DNA of 64,000 nt, taken from Mesostigma viride (lineage: Eukaryota; Streptophyta; Mesostigmatophyceae; Mesostigmatales; Mesostigmataceae). The translations under genes and the position numbers were made by a program. Within the stretch, counting starts at the first letter, position 1; each line of letters starts with the position of its first letter. The notes below the pieces were generated by a model. That model did no database searches. It had not been told where the DNA came from and saw only the letters and a program-made list of their open reading frames with translations. Location of the stretch: the NCBI GenBank assembly GCA_009746045.1, contig RPFO01000131.1, forward strand, positions 809,773-873,772, given 5' to 3'. Shown here one piece after another: positions 19,270-28,621 of this stretch.

Positions 19270-19704
19270 ATGAACATTTTTGAAAATGTATTCGACGACC
19301 CCATGTGTTTTTGGCCGTTCATTCCTGGAATGACCATCGAAGAAAAGGTCCTCGCAGCAAAAAGGTTTGGGTTGTACGTGATGGTCGTGGGAGGCGCTGT
19401 AATGTGGTCAGTTCGCGCCGTTATCGTGGGGTTTTTAATCATTGTCATATCGCACGTCGCTTACCTCGCAGACCAGGTTCTTATGAACCGAAAGAAAAGG
19501 GACCTCACATTCCAGACCGAGGACGCGACCAATCCTTATGCAAATTTTTCTATCGGAAGAGACTTTGAGACAATTAACAAGCAAGGCCCAAGCGCTTGCA
19601 TGAGAAACACGTATCAATCTGTCGTCGAAGACCCGCACTCTTCTGACACACTCAGGTTCATGACTTTTCCGAGACCGGACCTTGATCAAAGAGTACGGTA
19701 CTAA
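19270..19704 (+). CDS. viral membrane protein with NPYANF motif
   Basis: 144 residues. A membrane segment lies at residues 35-62 (LYVMVVGGAVMW, IVGFLIIVISHVAYLA), possibly two closely spaced passes, followed by a soluble tail with ATNPYANFSIGRDF and GPSACMRNTY. Many NCLDVs encode a virion membrane protein with a membrane segment followed by a similar NP-aromatic tail and a conserved Cys; I assign it to that type with moderate confidence (DUF5762-like). Confidence 0.5.
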   Translation: MNIFENVFDDPMCFWPFIPGMTIEEKVLAAKRFGLYVMVVGGAVMWSVRAVIVGFLIIVISHVAYLADQVLMNRKKRDLTFQTEDATNPYANFSIGRDFETINKQGPSACMRNTYQSVVEDPHSSDTLRFMTFPRPDLDQRVRY

Positions 19705-19726
19705 ATTCCTCTTTTAAATGTAAGTG

Positions 19727-22700
19727 ATGTTCGACAACGATAATAAAGGCCTCGTCGACCCCGTGATAAAGACGAAGCATCTCGGAAAAGCGCATCCAAT
19801 CGAGTTACGAGAGCGAATAGGGAGGGCGATGGCGTATGCTGCTCTAAACAAAAGAAGAGACTTTAAGAAACTAGCGCAAGTGTTTCAGGTTGATCCAAAG
19901 ACAGCTCGAAAGTATTTTAGGAAGATGCTAGCTGATGCGGAACAACAAATTTTTGATTATAATATCAAAGAGGACGCAGACCGGTCATTTCTAAAACCCT
20001 ATGCACGAAGCAAGCCACGCACGAAAGATGTCTTTATGGAGGAGACAATGAAAGAGGCGTGGGAGTCTCTTTCAAACGCCCTCGCAAACCTTCAAACCGC
20101 TCACGTTCCTCAATACACGGCTTTTGACATCGTCAGAATACTTAATGACCGTTCCGCGGCCAAGGAAGATCTCGGGGTCAATCCAAATGCCGAAAGCACC
20201 GTACTAGCGTTTCAAAAGGTGAGAGAACTCGCAGACAAGCTCAGTGGTGAAAAAGACTTTCAATTTACAGAACAGCATGTGAAAAGAGCCCGAGAGGATC
20301 ACAAATTGTCGTACAAAACAATTCATTACGATTACCAAGAGAAAGATCTCGAGGCAGTCGCATCTGCTAAAAAAGATTTTACCGACGTCCAATCTCTGTT
20401 GTTTGCGGAAGACTGCGTGTTCATCGACGAGTTTCACACGTACATGAATCTGGCCCCATTGCGAGCATGGACTAAGCCCGGAGAGAAACCTAACATGCGC
20501 AGAAAAGAACAACGAGCCTCAAAAACGACCGTTTTTGCGGCAATGAGATGGCCTGAAGACGAAAAAGGAAATCTTCGAGTGGCTTTTTTTTTACGCATAT
20601 TTCCTCCCGTGCCTGTACGCATCAGCAACCAGTTCCCCGCCAAGTCGCCCGCTGAAATGAACGCCGTGGATTTACTTCGCTCCCAACTGTGGTGGGAGGG
20701 CCTTGTCACGGTGGTCGGATCTTGGTGTAGAATATTTGACCCGGTCCAAAACTCTTCGGATATTCGCCTTAGCAGAATTCGAGAACACATGGTTCGTTTC
20801 TTTCTCCAGAAAACTGAGTTTGATTTTAAGGCTTTTATTGTGAGAGGTAACTACTCAAAGTTCGAAATCGCTTATAAAACTAACGCGAGAGGAGCAAAAG
20901 TAAAAAAAGATTCAGTTCCATCCGATTTCTGGTTGCGAAAAGAAGACGACGTTGTGCTAGACAAAAAATCTTTTTGGGAACACTCGATGTTTCGAACGTA
21001 TTGGACGTTCTTACCTGGGAAAAACAACCAATCCGCGTATAAGTCTATCGGAAGCATGATTAGCAACGACTCGACCTTGAAAGATCCGGAAAAACAGGTC
21101 GAGTTCGTCATACGTTTAGCCGCTCATGATTTTGTATGGCTCGAGTACATCCGGCGACACAATTATAGTATTGGCGAAGAGTCTATGGGTGACTCGATCG
21201 CAGCGCTCGGAGATGATATAAACGTCCCACCTGGCGTCACCGTAAAAGATGAAACTCCCATATTGAGATTGGGAGACGACTCCATCAAAGTGGTGGGTAT
21301 GATTTCGAGGACGAACAAGGACGCGGTCGCCGCGATGTTGCCGTGCCCTGATAAAAGCGGGACGAGAGACGACGACCAAAATATACAAAGAGGAGTTTTT
21401 TTTATGGTCGAAAAGCTCGTCAACGTTTTTGGAGACCGGTCTTTTGCCCAGATTTTACGAGACTTGTACGATCATTCGAAACCGAGCGATAACTACAAGG
21501 CGCTAGACACCTTCTTTTCGTCGGACGCGGACGATTCCTACATGTTTGACCGCGAATACGTGTCCCGAAAAGAAAGAGACATCGACCAAGAAAACAGTCT
21601 ACCCCGGGCCATATATGACGCTCTCAATATCGTGTGGAAAGTGAACGACGCTCAAAACAGGAAGACCGTAATGCACGGTCTGGACGTGGCGACGCACATT
21701 TGGTTTATCGTCCACCATTGCAAAGGGGACGCGAAATGGATGGACGGAAACTTGGCCGAGCTGGATTCCTCGCCGAAGTTGTACGGCAACCCTCCGCAAG
21801 TGGATGGTAGCTTCACGGGATGGAACTTCAATAAAGAAGCTTGGAGCGCGTTTCGAAAGGCCGTGTCTTTCCAACGGTCGAAAGCGCTGCCAATAAGGAT
21901 GTCAAAAAACCAGCTCGCGGACAAAAACGCCGGAGCGCCTGCATTAAAAGTATCGAAGAGCTTATTTCGGTGGTTTTTACAGACCCTTCCAGACGGCTTC
22001 GTGCATCGCAAAACGATCGTTATGGACGGCGCATCTATTCATGGCAAACCAACAGACGATGAAGTCCAAAAAAACGATCTACTTAAAGAAAACGCCGTGT
22101 TTCCAGAGGGAGAGTTGAGCGAGTTTGCGACGCTCTTGCGTGCCAAAGGCGCGGGAGACGGCGTTCTACACCCGCCTACTCGAAAGACGTATATGAATCG
22201 CCGTCCCGCGCTCTTGTTTCTTCCACCCTATTCGCCAGAGTACAACCCGATCGAGTTATCTTTCAACACGGCAAAAACGTTCATACGACGAGAAGCGCCG
22301 AAAGTTCCAAGGACTCGGCTCAACCTTTCGTACATAATAATTAATGCTTTTCACGCGTTGATTCGCGCACATGCGGTAAAAAACTACATGCTTTGTTCGG
22401 GGTATCGCAGCGTACAGAAGAACGTGGTGCCTGCTCCGATTCCGCCATCGGATCTACGCGTGTTGCCACCAGACACAGCCACTGATGTTTTGATAGCACC
22501 GCGCCGAGGTTGTATGGGTAGATTCGTGGACGGAAAGTACGCGGACCCTTCCGAAGTAAGAACTCGAAAGGCTTCTACGTCGAGACCCGAGATGATCCGA
22601 AATTACTCGGAAGCGACCCCTGTGGTCGACAATTATCCCGGAAAAGAGTATCGCACAGGGTTTGACTTCCGCGTCCCTGTTACGCGCTCTTGCATACGCA

Positions 22701-23293
22701 CGACGGAAGGAGAAAGTGGAGCTCGAGGAATCGAGATCGAGAAGAGAACGGAGCCAGTCGAGTCTCAAAACGTTGTAACCCGTTGTAAACAAAGGCCAGC
22801 GTCGGCTTTTGCGCAAGGAGAAAAAGTCCTTGTTCTACCCCTCGGCAAACGTATGTGGATCAACGGGACTATTGAACGCGCGCCTGGTCCTCGATCGAGT
22901 CAACATAATCCGTGGCTTTCTGTCAGATTGGAAGGTTCTGCAGACCCTGTTTGGGTGACGGTTAACCGCGTGAGACCTACTCCTGAGACGAGAAAGGAGC
23001 AAGAAGACGCGGCGAACAAACGATGGGAGGAAAGCGAAAAGAGGAGGAAACAGATGATTCGAATGCGCGATGCCGAGAGAAAGAGGCAAGCTGAAAACAT
23101 GAAGACATTTCGCGACCAAGTTTTTGGGCGTCCAGGCTTCGAAACTTACAAAGAGCGAGCAAAAATTGTTCGAGCCATCGTGAAGAACGCGTCAGACCCC
23201 GTCGCTAAAGCACGTGAAAAACGGGCAGTCCCGATAACCAAGGACGAGCTGGTCCGAGTTCCATCGGTTTATTCAAACATTTTGACAGTATAA
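19727..23293 (+). CDS. giant IS630/Tc1-mariner-type DDE protein
   Basis: 1189-1 residues, fully open (ATG 19727; a GTG lies 3 bases upstream). An N-terminal helix-turn-helix-like region (about residues 20-60) is followed by the DDE core: Asp234 in VFIDEFHTY, Asp767 in VMDGASIHG, Glu843 in LPPYSPEYNPIE, the last being the hallmark of IS630/Tc1-mariner transposases. About 530 residues lie between the first two acidic residues and 75 between the second and third, far more than the usual 90-100 and 34. After the core comes an SH3-like segment (about 1040-1090, KRMWINGTIERAPG) and a basic coiled-coil tail. No terminal inverted repeats are visible beside the gene, so it may be a resident viral gene, not a mobile unit. 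Confidence 0.7.
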   Translation: MFDNDNKGLVDPVIKTKHLGKAHPIELRERIGRAMAYAALNKRRDFKKLAQVFQVDPKTARKYFRKMLADAEQQIFDYNIKEDADRSFLKPYARSKPRTKDVFMEETMKEAWESLSNALANLQTAHVPQYTAFDIVRILNDRSAAKEDLGVNPNAESTVLAFQKVRELADKLSGEKDFQFTEQHVKRAREDHKLSYKTIHYDYQEKDLEAVASAKKDFTDVQSLLFAEDCVFIDEFHTYMNLAPLRAWTKPGEKPNMRRKEQRASKTTVFAAMRWPEDEKGNLRVAFFLRIFPPVPVRISNQFPAKSPAEMNAVDLLRSQLWWEGLVTVVGSWCRIFDPVQNSSDIRLSRIREHMVRFFLQKTEFDFKAFIVRGNYSKFEIAYKTNARGAKVKKDSVPSDFWLRKEDDVVLDKKSFWEHSMFRTYWTFLPGKNNQSAYKSIGSMISNDSTLKDPEKQVEFVIRLAAHDFVWLEYIRRHNYSIGEESMGDSIAALGDDINVPPGVTVKDETPILRLGDDSIKVVGMISRTNKDAVAAMLPCPDKSGTRDDDQNIQRGVFFMVEKLVNVFGDRSFAQILRDLYDHSKPSDNYKALDTFFSSDADDSYMFDREYVSRKERDIDQENSLPRAIYDALNIVWKVNDAQNRKTVMHGLDVATHIWFIVHHCKGDAKWMDGNLAELDSSPKLYGNPPQVDGSFTGWNFNKEAWSAFRKAVSFQRSKALPIRMSKNQLADKNAGAPALKVSKSLFRWFLQTLPDGFVHRKTIVMDGASIHGKPTDDEVQKNDLLKENAVFPEGELSEFATLLRAKGAGDGVLHPPTRKTYMNRRPALLFLPPYSPEYNPIELSFNTAKTFIRREAPKVPRTRLNLSYIIINAFHALIRAHAVKNYMLCSGYRSVQKNVVPAPIPPSDLRVLPPDTATDVLIAPRRGCMGRFVDGKYADPSEVRTRKASTSRPEMIRNYSEATPVVDNYPGKEYRTGFDFRVPVTRSCIRTTEGESGARGIEIEKRTEPVESQNVVTRCKQRPASAFAQGEKVLVLPLGKRMWINGTIERAPGPRSSQHNPWLSVRLEGSADPVWVTVNRVRPTPETRKEQEDAANKRWEESEKRRKQMIRMRDAERKRQAENMKTFRDQVFGRPGFETYKERAKIVRAIVKNASDPVAKAREKRAVPITKDELVRVPSVYSNILTV

Positions 23294-23341
23294 ACTTCGT
23301 TCGACGGAGTAAAAAAATTGTGTTCGGGTCGTTATATTAAG

Positions 23342-23761
23342 ATGGCGACGAGACAATATGGAAGCATGGCGCAGGTTAAGAGGGGCGAGGCCGAGATGAC
23401 GTCTGACGGTCTCCGGGCGGACGACATTGTTCAAAACGTTAGAACAGGGGAATATGTCCGCTTGGATCGATCGAAATTGGGTAAGGACTCTCACCCTAAA
23501 GTAGAAAATTGGGTTGGCATGACCAAAAAATTGTACAGGGATTTAAATCCCGAGTCGTTTAGGGAGATCAAAGACCCAAAGAAGCCAAACGGGGTATCTC
23601 ATGAAAAAACCGGCGTCAAACCTGTCGTGGCTTATAAAGATGTCCTTAAACGCGCGGCTGATTGGACAAACGAGCAACTTAAGAAGAAAGGACTCCCGCC
23701 GACGGTAGAAAATAAGAACAAAATCTGGGAATTGTACACAAATGGAGACCTTAGTTACTAA
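23342..23761 (+). CDS. small basic hypothetical protein
   Basis: 139 residues, basic, starting MATRQYGSMAQVKRGE from ATG 23342 (ATATTAAG precedes it). The middle contains RTGEYVRLDRSKLGKD and the C-terminus is charged, ending NGDLSY. The stop lies 15 bases before the first Ngaro-type element, so the insertion spared the coding region. Function unknown; a DNA- or RNA-binding role is possible from charge only. Confidence 0.55.
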   Translation: MATRQYGSMAQVKRGEAEMTSDGLRADDIVQNVRTGEYVRLDRSKLGKDSHPKVENWVGMTKKLYRDLNPESFREIKDPKKPNGVSHEKTGVKPVVAYKDVLKRAADWTNEQLKKKGLPPTVENKNKIWELYTNGDLSY

Positions 23762-23776
23762 GGGCTCGCTTCGGAG

Positions 23777-24157
23777 AATCGGGGTTCTCTGAACATAGTT
23801 TCTTTATAGTGATACGGAAGGGGAGCCGCTGATGCTAGGTGAAATAGAGCTGGGTGATGTGATCGTAATAAGGTTGATTAGGCTTCTAGTGTACGAGTAT
23901 TACGGAAGATATGGCCTAATTGTTGCGGCCCATACCTTGACGGTGTGCTGAGTACCTTGACGACGGATTTTTGCGTCTAGGTTCTCCTAGCAGATCTGTG
24001 ATTGCGGACGGGTTTGCAACAGGCAATATCTGAAGTAAAACTTGACGGCTAAAACTGTTTAGAGGCCGTTGCCGGATCTGGCCGTTGGTAGAGAGCCGTT
24101 GGCCTTGAAACACGATAAAAGCTTGCTCACCTAGCTCATGGCGGTCTCTTTTGTTTT
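23777..24157 (+). repeat. A1 repeat of Ngaro copy 1
   Basis: 381 bp starting AATCGGGGTTCTCTG and ending TCTCTTTTGTTTT. It is repeated exactly as A2 at 28620-29000 and is also found in copy 2. Confidence 0.88.
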
Positions 24158-24228
24158 AACGAAGGCGGCGACAGGGGTCAGGGGCAGCGTAGCTGACGCC
24201 CAGAATTCCTTTCTGCAAAGCGGCTGGG

Positions 24229-25287
24229 ATGCCGAAGCCCGGGCGGAAGCCAGGTTCGACAGGTGCTGGGAAGCAATTACCGAAAGCTAATCCCGAGGTG
24301 CCGACAGCTACTAAACAGACGGGAAAGGGCCGACTAGGCTGGCCGACGCAGAAGAAAAGGCTCCATCAGGAGCTCTCCACTTGCTCGGGCCTGCCTGAAG
24401 TGTGCGCTGCCTTTGAGGCGGTCCTCGGGACCGACTGGGTAACTACTGTCAGCCGGTGGTCTGCGGCCCAGCTGGAGTCCGTCGTTGGACTGCTGGTCGA
24501 CCACGTGGACGGGCCTGAAATTCTGGCAGCAGCGGACCCAAACGAAGCGCTAGTGGCAGCCCTCCAAAGCGCCCGGGACTTGGCGGACTCGGACGAAGAG
24601 GAGATGCAGCCACCACGCCGGCCCACGAAAGGGGCGAAAAAGGGGACGAAAAAAGTCGGAAGCCCAGCCCCGAGCAAGGGAAAGGCCGCGGGGGATGTGA
24701 GGGAGCAGCTCTTGGAGCTGGCGGCTATTATTGGCAAGCAGGGGCAGGCGGGCAAAGAAGAGGAGGAGGAGGAGGAGTCCGAGGAAGAGGATTTCCTGAC
24801 GAAATTGAAGGATGCGCTGGCCGGGGCAGATGGGGCTTCCAGGAAGCCGAAAAAGACCAAAGGGGTGACGCTGCCCACTCGAGCACAAGTGGTGAATTGG
24901 AGGGTGCAAGAGAGAGTGCTCCCCGAGGTGCTCGAGGATGCCAACGACAATGGAGGGGGGATAAAGAGTTGGATCATGGCTACTCGCCAAGGGGGGTGGA
25001 GGAACCAGGAAAGCAGGAAGGTGGTCATGAACATCGCCCTGGCCATGGACACACTCTTCAAGGAGTTGGGGCCGGCAGCCGGGGAGTTGGCTGGGGTAGA
25101 GTATCTCATGAGGGTGGTGGCAGCCATGCTCCTAGTGGAGAGCCAGGGGTCAGGAGGGTGGAAGGTGGCTGGCCACCTCCTTGCTCTCAAGGAAGATGCC
25201 TCCTTGGTGAGCAACCCGGCCATGAAGATGGCCCTGCAAAGCGCCACGATGATGGAGAAGCTGGGCAAGGCCCAGCAAACCAAGTAA
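24229..25287 (+). CDS. ORF1 of Ngaro copy 1 (Gag-like)
   Basis: 352 residues. Starts ATG 24229 with a basic N-terminus, then a middle with a Glu-rich acidic run (EEEEEEESEEEDF, about residues 180-195) and a helical C-terminal half. No zinc knuckle is visible. It occupies the Gag position before RT and ends 47 bases before the likely start of ORF2, in another frame. Assigned as Gag-like by position only. Confidence 0.6.
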   Translation: MPKPGRKPGSTGAGKQLPKANPEVPTATKQTGKGRLGWPTQKKRLHQELSTCSGLPEVCAAFEAVLGTDWVTTVSRWSAAQLESVVGLLVDHVDGPEILAAADPNEALVAALQSARDLADSDEEEMQPPRRPTKGAKKGTKKVGSPAPSKGKAAGDVREQLLELAAIIGKQGQAGKEEEEEEESEEEDFLTKLKDALAGADGASRKPKKTKGVTLPTRAQVVNWRVQERVLPEVLEDANDNGGGIKSWIMATRQGGWRNQESRKVVMNIALAMDTLFKELGPAAGELAGVEYLMRVVAAMLLVESQGSGGWKVAGHLLALKEDASLVSNPAMKMALQSATMMEKLGKAQQTK

Positions 25288-25334
25288 ACACCGAAAGGGT
25301 AAACCGCTCCCCCTTCCCACTGCCTCTTCCTACA

Positions 25335-27878
25335 ATGCCTCTAAGCACTACGTGGGGGAGAGTGAGGTCAGCACGCAGACGCCAGCGTGCAACTCGCCGC
25401 CGCCGGACCTTCACTCTACAACACAAGGTGATTACGTGGTTGAATTGGCTATGGCACGGGGGGGCAGACCCTCCGCCTAAATCTGGAGGCGCGTGCTCCA
25501 GAGGAACGGCGGAGGCCCTGAAAAGGGTCAAGAAGCACTGCGAGTGGTACAGTCGCCGCGTAACCGGCGTTGCGACAGGCCCCGCAGAAGGAAGTGATCT
25601 AATCTATGGGAAATGTAATAAGTATGAACAACTTGTGGCGGAGCGGGTGAGTCTGCCGAAGCGCGAGGTGGCAGGAAAGGCGAAGCTGCTGGATTTGCTG
25701 GCGCTACGACCTAGTTGGCGAGAGGTGTACGCGAGCGAAGCCAACTGCATCAAGCCGGAGGTGGCTGCCAGTGCGAGGTATTGGAATGTACCTGCCCCCA
25801 GCCGAGGGTGCACCATGGCGGAGTGGGGCAAGTTGATGGGGAGGGCAGCGGACGTGGGGATGGTGGAGTTCCGAGAGACGCGGCCAAAGTGGGTAGACGG
25901 ATGTTTTGGGGTGGCCAAAGGAGTGGGGGAGTTAAGGCTCATTGTGAATAAGAAGTTGGGGAACGCACTGTGGGTGGACCCCCCTAAGACGGTGTTACCC
26001 CACCTGGGCATATACTCGGAGGTCTATATCAAGGGTCGGTGCTACACGGCCAAGAGCGATCTGGTCTCGTATTACTATACCATCCAAGTGCCGGAGTGGT
26101 GGTGGGATTATCAAGGGCTACCTGATGTGTGGTCCACCGATGTCGGGCTGCCGGGGCGGCGGAGGAGGGTGTGGCCAGTGCTGAAAGTGCTGGCCATGGG
26201 GCACTCCCACGCTGTAGCGCTAGGGGAAGCCATCCATGAGATGGTCCTCTATGCCACGGGCGCTTTGGATCCTAGACGGCAGGTGAACCGCCTCACAAGT
26301 GTAGGGGAGCTGACCGTGCTTCGGAATGCATGGGGTAACCCAACCGCCCTAGCCATCGAGTACAAGGAGGAGAGCACGAGGGAGATGCAAATCGACCTTG
26401 AGGACCCCCCTGCCCCTATGGTATCCATCACTATTGATGACCTGGTGGTCAGCAATGGGCGCACGTGCGAGGCGGTGAATCGCTTAATCGCGAGTGCTAT
26501 TGAAGACGGGTACGCGCCTAACAACCTTGTGCCCTCCAAGGACAAGACGATCATGGCTAGCCCGGAGGGGGAGGACGAGCTAGAAGCTCTGGGTGTTGTT
26601 CACCGGCGGGATGGGGTGTTGGAGCCGACAGCTAAGCAGCTCACCCTTGTGGTTGCGCACACTCGTGTACTCCTCGAGAGGGGACGCGCTACCGCTGAGG
26701 CGCTGGCGGCCGTCGTGGGCCGGTGGGTGTGGCTGCAGATGCTCAGCCGCACTTGCTTGTCCATATGGCAGCAGAGTTTTAAGTTCATCAACCTCAAGGG
26801 GTGGGGCCAGCGAACGCGACCTTTGTGGCAAGGTGTGCGCGATGAGCTCGAGTGTGCCATGGCGTTGGCCCCCATGCTCCGTGTGGACCGGGGGGCTGCC
26901 CTGGCTCCGGTGGTGGTGGCCTCGGATGCGTCTAGTTTTGGGCAGGGGGTTGTCTACGCTGAGATGGCCCCAGCTGAGGTGACGGAATTAGCTCGGGCCC
27001 GGGAGGTGCGGGGTTACCCAACCCTCCTCACCCCAGGTGAGGCCATGTATGCCGGGCCTAGACCCTTGACCAAGGCCGCGGAAAAAGCCATCATCCACGG
27101 GCGATGGCGCGTCGGGATCAAGAGTCGCTGGCGCGATTCGACAATGCACATCAACGAGAAAGAAGTGCGGGCCGCTGTGAAGGGGGTGGAGCGCTCGGCC
27201 CGGAACCTCGGAACATGGGGTAAGCGGGTGGTGAGGTTAGTGGACTCCACTGCCGCTTTGGGCTGCTTGGCTAAAGGGCGTTCCTCTTCTTACCGGTTAA
27301 ACAAGCAATGCCGCCGGTTGTGCGCTCTTACGTTGGTCACCGGCAGCCGCTCACAATGGGTCTGGACGCCAAGTGAGCTTCAGCCTGCGGATGGGCCTTC
27401 GCGGGGGCTTTCCATGGCTGCCTCGGTGGCCGGGTGGGTCCGCGATTTGACTCGCGAGGGTGTTCATCCCAATCCCGGGCCTCGGCTTGGCGCTAGCTAC
27501 TTGACCCTTCTTGAGGGCAAGGTGAAGCCGGCTACTTTGATGGTTTACCATCGGGGTCTTAGGTCCTTTTTCGCATGGTGGGCGAGCCGGCGGGGTCGGG
27601 TTGGCAGCTTGTTGCGCGGCTTGACGATAGAGGAATACTATTGCGAGTATGTCGCTTGGGCGCACTCACGGTGTTACAGCCGCCAGTTGTGTGTCAATGC
27701 GCTTATGGGCCTGAATTTGTACTTCCCCCGGGAGGTGCGGGATTGGGCCTTGGCACGAAGTGTTTTGGCTGGCTGGCGCACGTTGGCACCCCCTCGTGCC
27801 CCCCCCCCATTCCATGGGAGGCTGCGTTTGCGCTTGCTTGTACTATGGTGCTCCAGCGGCAGCCTCGTGCGGCTATGA
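25335..27878 (+). CDS. RT-RNase H (and YR N-terminal part) of Ngaro copy 1
   Basis: 847 residues from ATG 25335 (in frame, 47 bases after ORF1). Reverse transcriptase motifs: GVGELRLIVNKKLGN, YTAKSDLVSYYYTI and the catalytic ITIDDLVV (Asp368-369). RNase H: VVASDASSFGQG (Asp531), INEKEVRAAVKG, VVRLVDSTAALG and QPADGPSRG. After a GVHPNPGP motif at 27459-27482 the frame enters the N-terminal SAM-like domain of the tyrosine recombinase, but stops at 27878 because of a frame change at the ten-C run at 27799-27808. The catalytic recombinase half is in the next frame. Confidence 0.8.
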   Translation: MPLSTTWGRVRSARRRQRATRRRRTFTLQHKVITWLNWLWHGGADPPPKSGGACSRGTAEALKRVKKHCEWYSRRVTGVATGPAEGSDLIYGKCNKYEQLVAERVSLPKREVAGKAKLLDLLALRPSWREVYASEANCIKPEVAASARYWNVPAPSRGCTMAEWGKLMGRAADVGMVEFRETRPKWVDGCFGVAKGVGELRLIVNKKLGNALWVDPPKTVLPHLGIYSEVYIKGRCYTAKSDLVSYYYTIQVPEWWWDYQGLPDVWSTDVGLPGRRRRVWPVLKVLAMGHSHAVALGEAIHEMVLYATGALDPRRQVNRLTSVGELTVLRNAWGNPTALAIEYKEESTREMQIDLEDPPAPMVSITIDDLVVSNGRTCEAVNRLIASAIEDGYAPNNLVPSKDKTIMASPEGEDELEALGVVHRRDGVLEPTAKQLTLVVAHTRVLLERGRATAEALAAVVGRWVWLQMLSRTCLSIWQQSFKFINLKGWGQRTRPLWQGVRDELECAMALAPMLRVDRGAALAPVVVASDASSFGQGVVYAEMAPAEVTELARAREVRGYPTLLTPGEAMYAGPRPLTKAAEKAIIHGRWRVGIKSRWRDSTMHINEKEVRAAVKGVERSARNLGTWGKRVVRLVDSTAALGCLAKGRSSSYRLNKQCRRLCALTLVTGSRSQWVWTPSELQPADGPSRGLSMAASVAGWVRDLTREGVHPNPGPRLGASYLTLLEGKVKPATLMVYHRGLRSFFAWWASRRGRVGSLLRGLTIEEYYCEYVAWAHSRCYSRQLCVNALMGLNLYFPREVRDWALARSVLAGWRTLAPPRAPPPFHGRLRLRLLVLWCSSGSLVRL
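27444..27482 (+). other. 2A-like NPGP motif between RNase H and recombinase (copy 1)
   Basis: The frame reads DLTREGVHPNPGP exactly at the RNase H/recombinase boundary. Ribosome-skipping 2A peptides end in NPGP and have an acidic residue four places earlier (E-x-NPGP), here replaced by His. The same segment recurs in the other two elements of this window, suggesting function. Skipping activity is inferred, not shown. Confidence 0.45.
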
Positions 27879-28411
27879 TGGTCATCGTTATTTTCCAACA
27901 ATACCTGCGGGTATCGGAGGCGCTCAACCTGTTGGTCGGCCATGTGCGCTTGCAGCCTGATGTTCGGTTGCGGGGTTCGCAGCGGGGCGCCTTGTTGTTG
28001 ATGTCAGCTAAGACGGCTAAGGGGGAGGTGCAGTCTGTGGTGATCGAGGATGTCATGACTGAGACCCTCTTGCGGGCTTGTATGCGTGGCAAGGCGGCCT
28101 GGGAGCGGGTGTTCCCTTACGATTATGCCCAGTTCAGCCGGGTTTGGCATCAGGCCACGCAAGCTTTGGGGGTCGACACGGTGTTTACCATTCACGGGCT
28201 GCGGCATGGGGGGGCTACCTATGATTTTTTGCGGCAGCGCAGCATGGCTGATATTCAGCATCGGGGTCGCTGGCGCAGCAGCAAAACTGTCGCCCACTAT
28301 GTGGGATTGCACCGGAGCTTGGCCCTCACCCTTCCTGACGCCCTGGTTCGGGCTATCGCCGCCTGCCCCCCGCGCATTTGGCGGAGCGTCTTTTCTCTGC
28401 CTTCCTCTTAA
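27806..28411 (+). CDS. tyrosine recombinase catalytic domain of Ngaro copy 1
   Basis: Open in a frame that starts as early as 27575, but homologous sequence begins only after the C run (about 27806). Catalytic residues are all visible: Arg in YLRVSEALNL, HGLRHGGAT (His-x-x-Arg), RGRWRSS, and the nucleophile Tyr in AHYVGLH. This enzyme would join the circular cDNA to the target without a duplication. A +1 shift at the C run is needed to express it from the RT frame; in the related third element RT and YR are in one frame. Confidence 0.8.
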   Translation, partial: PIPWEAAFALACTMVLQRQPRAAMMVIVIFQQYLRVSEALNLLVGHVRLQPDVRLRGSQRGALLLMSAKTAKGEVQSVVIEDVMTETLLRACMRGKAAWERVFPYDYAQFSRVWHQATQALGVDTVFTIHGLRHGGATYDFLRQRSMADIQHRGRWRSSKTVAHYVGLHRSLALTLPDALVRAIAACPPRIWRSVFSLPSS

Positions 28412-28487
28412 GTTCCCTTCATTCCTGTCTTATGCGTCCACCGGTTTTTGTTTTGCCCCTGGCTTGGGTCGCCAGGGAGGGATGTAA

Positions 28488-28621
28488 GGGTAAGGCTAGC
28501 CTTTTTGGACATAAAGTGTTTCCATGGGTAAGGATGGCCAGTTGAGGGCCACTTCCCGATGTGCTCTACTTATTGTTTTAATAAAGAGTCTGGTTACCCT
28601 GGAGTTCCACGGTTAATAGAA
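28488..28621 (+). repeat. B1 repeat of Ngaro copy 1
   Basis: 134 bp from GGGTAAGGCTAGCC to GTTAATAGAA, with an AATAAA-like TTTTAATAAAGAG that could serve as polyadenylation signal. Repeated as B2. Ends directly against A2. Confidence 0.85.

Noticed and set aside
19705-23300. Terminal inverted repeats of a mariner-type transposon
   Set aside because: No matching inverted sequence was seen in the short flanks of the DDE gene; the flanks are ordinary intergenic AT-rich leaders.
24366-25283. Long minus-strand frame (305 codons) inside Ngaro ORF1
   Set aside because: It is the complement of the GC-rich ORF1, Ser-rich without motif, and ORF1 has the right position and strand for a Gag. The same shadow recurs in copy 2.
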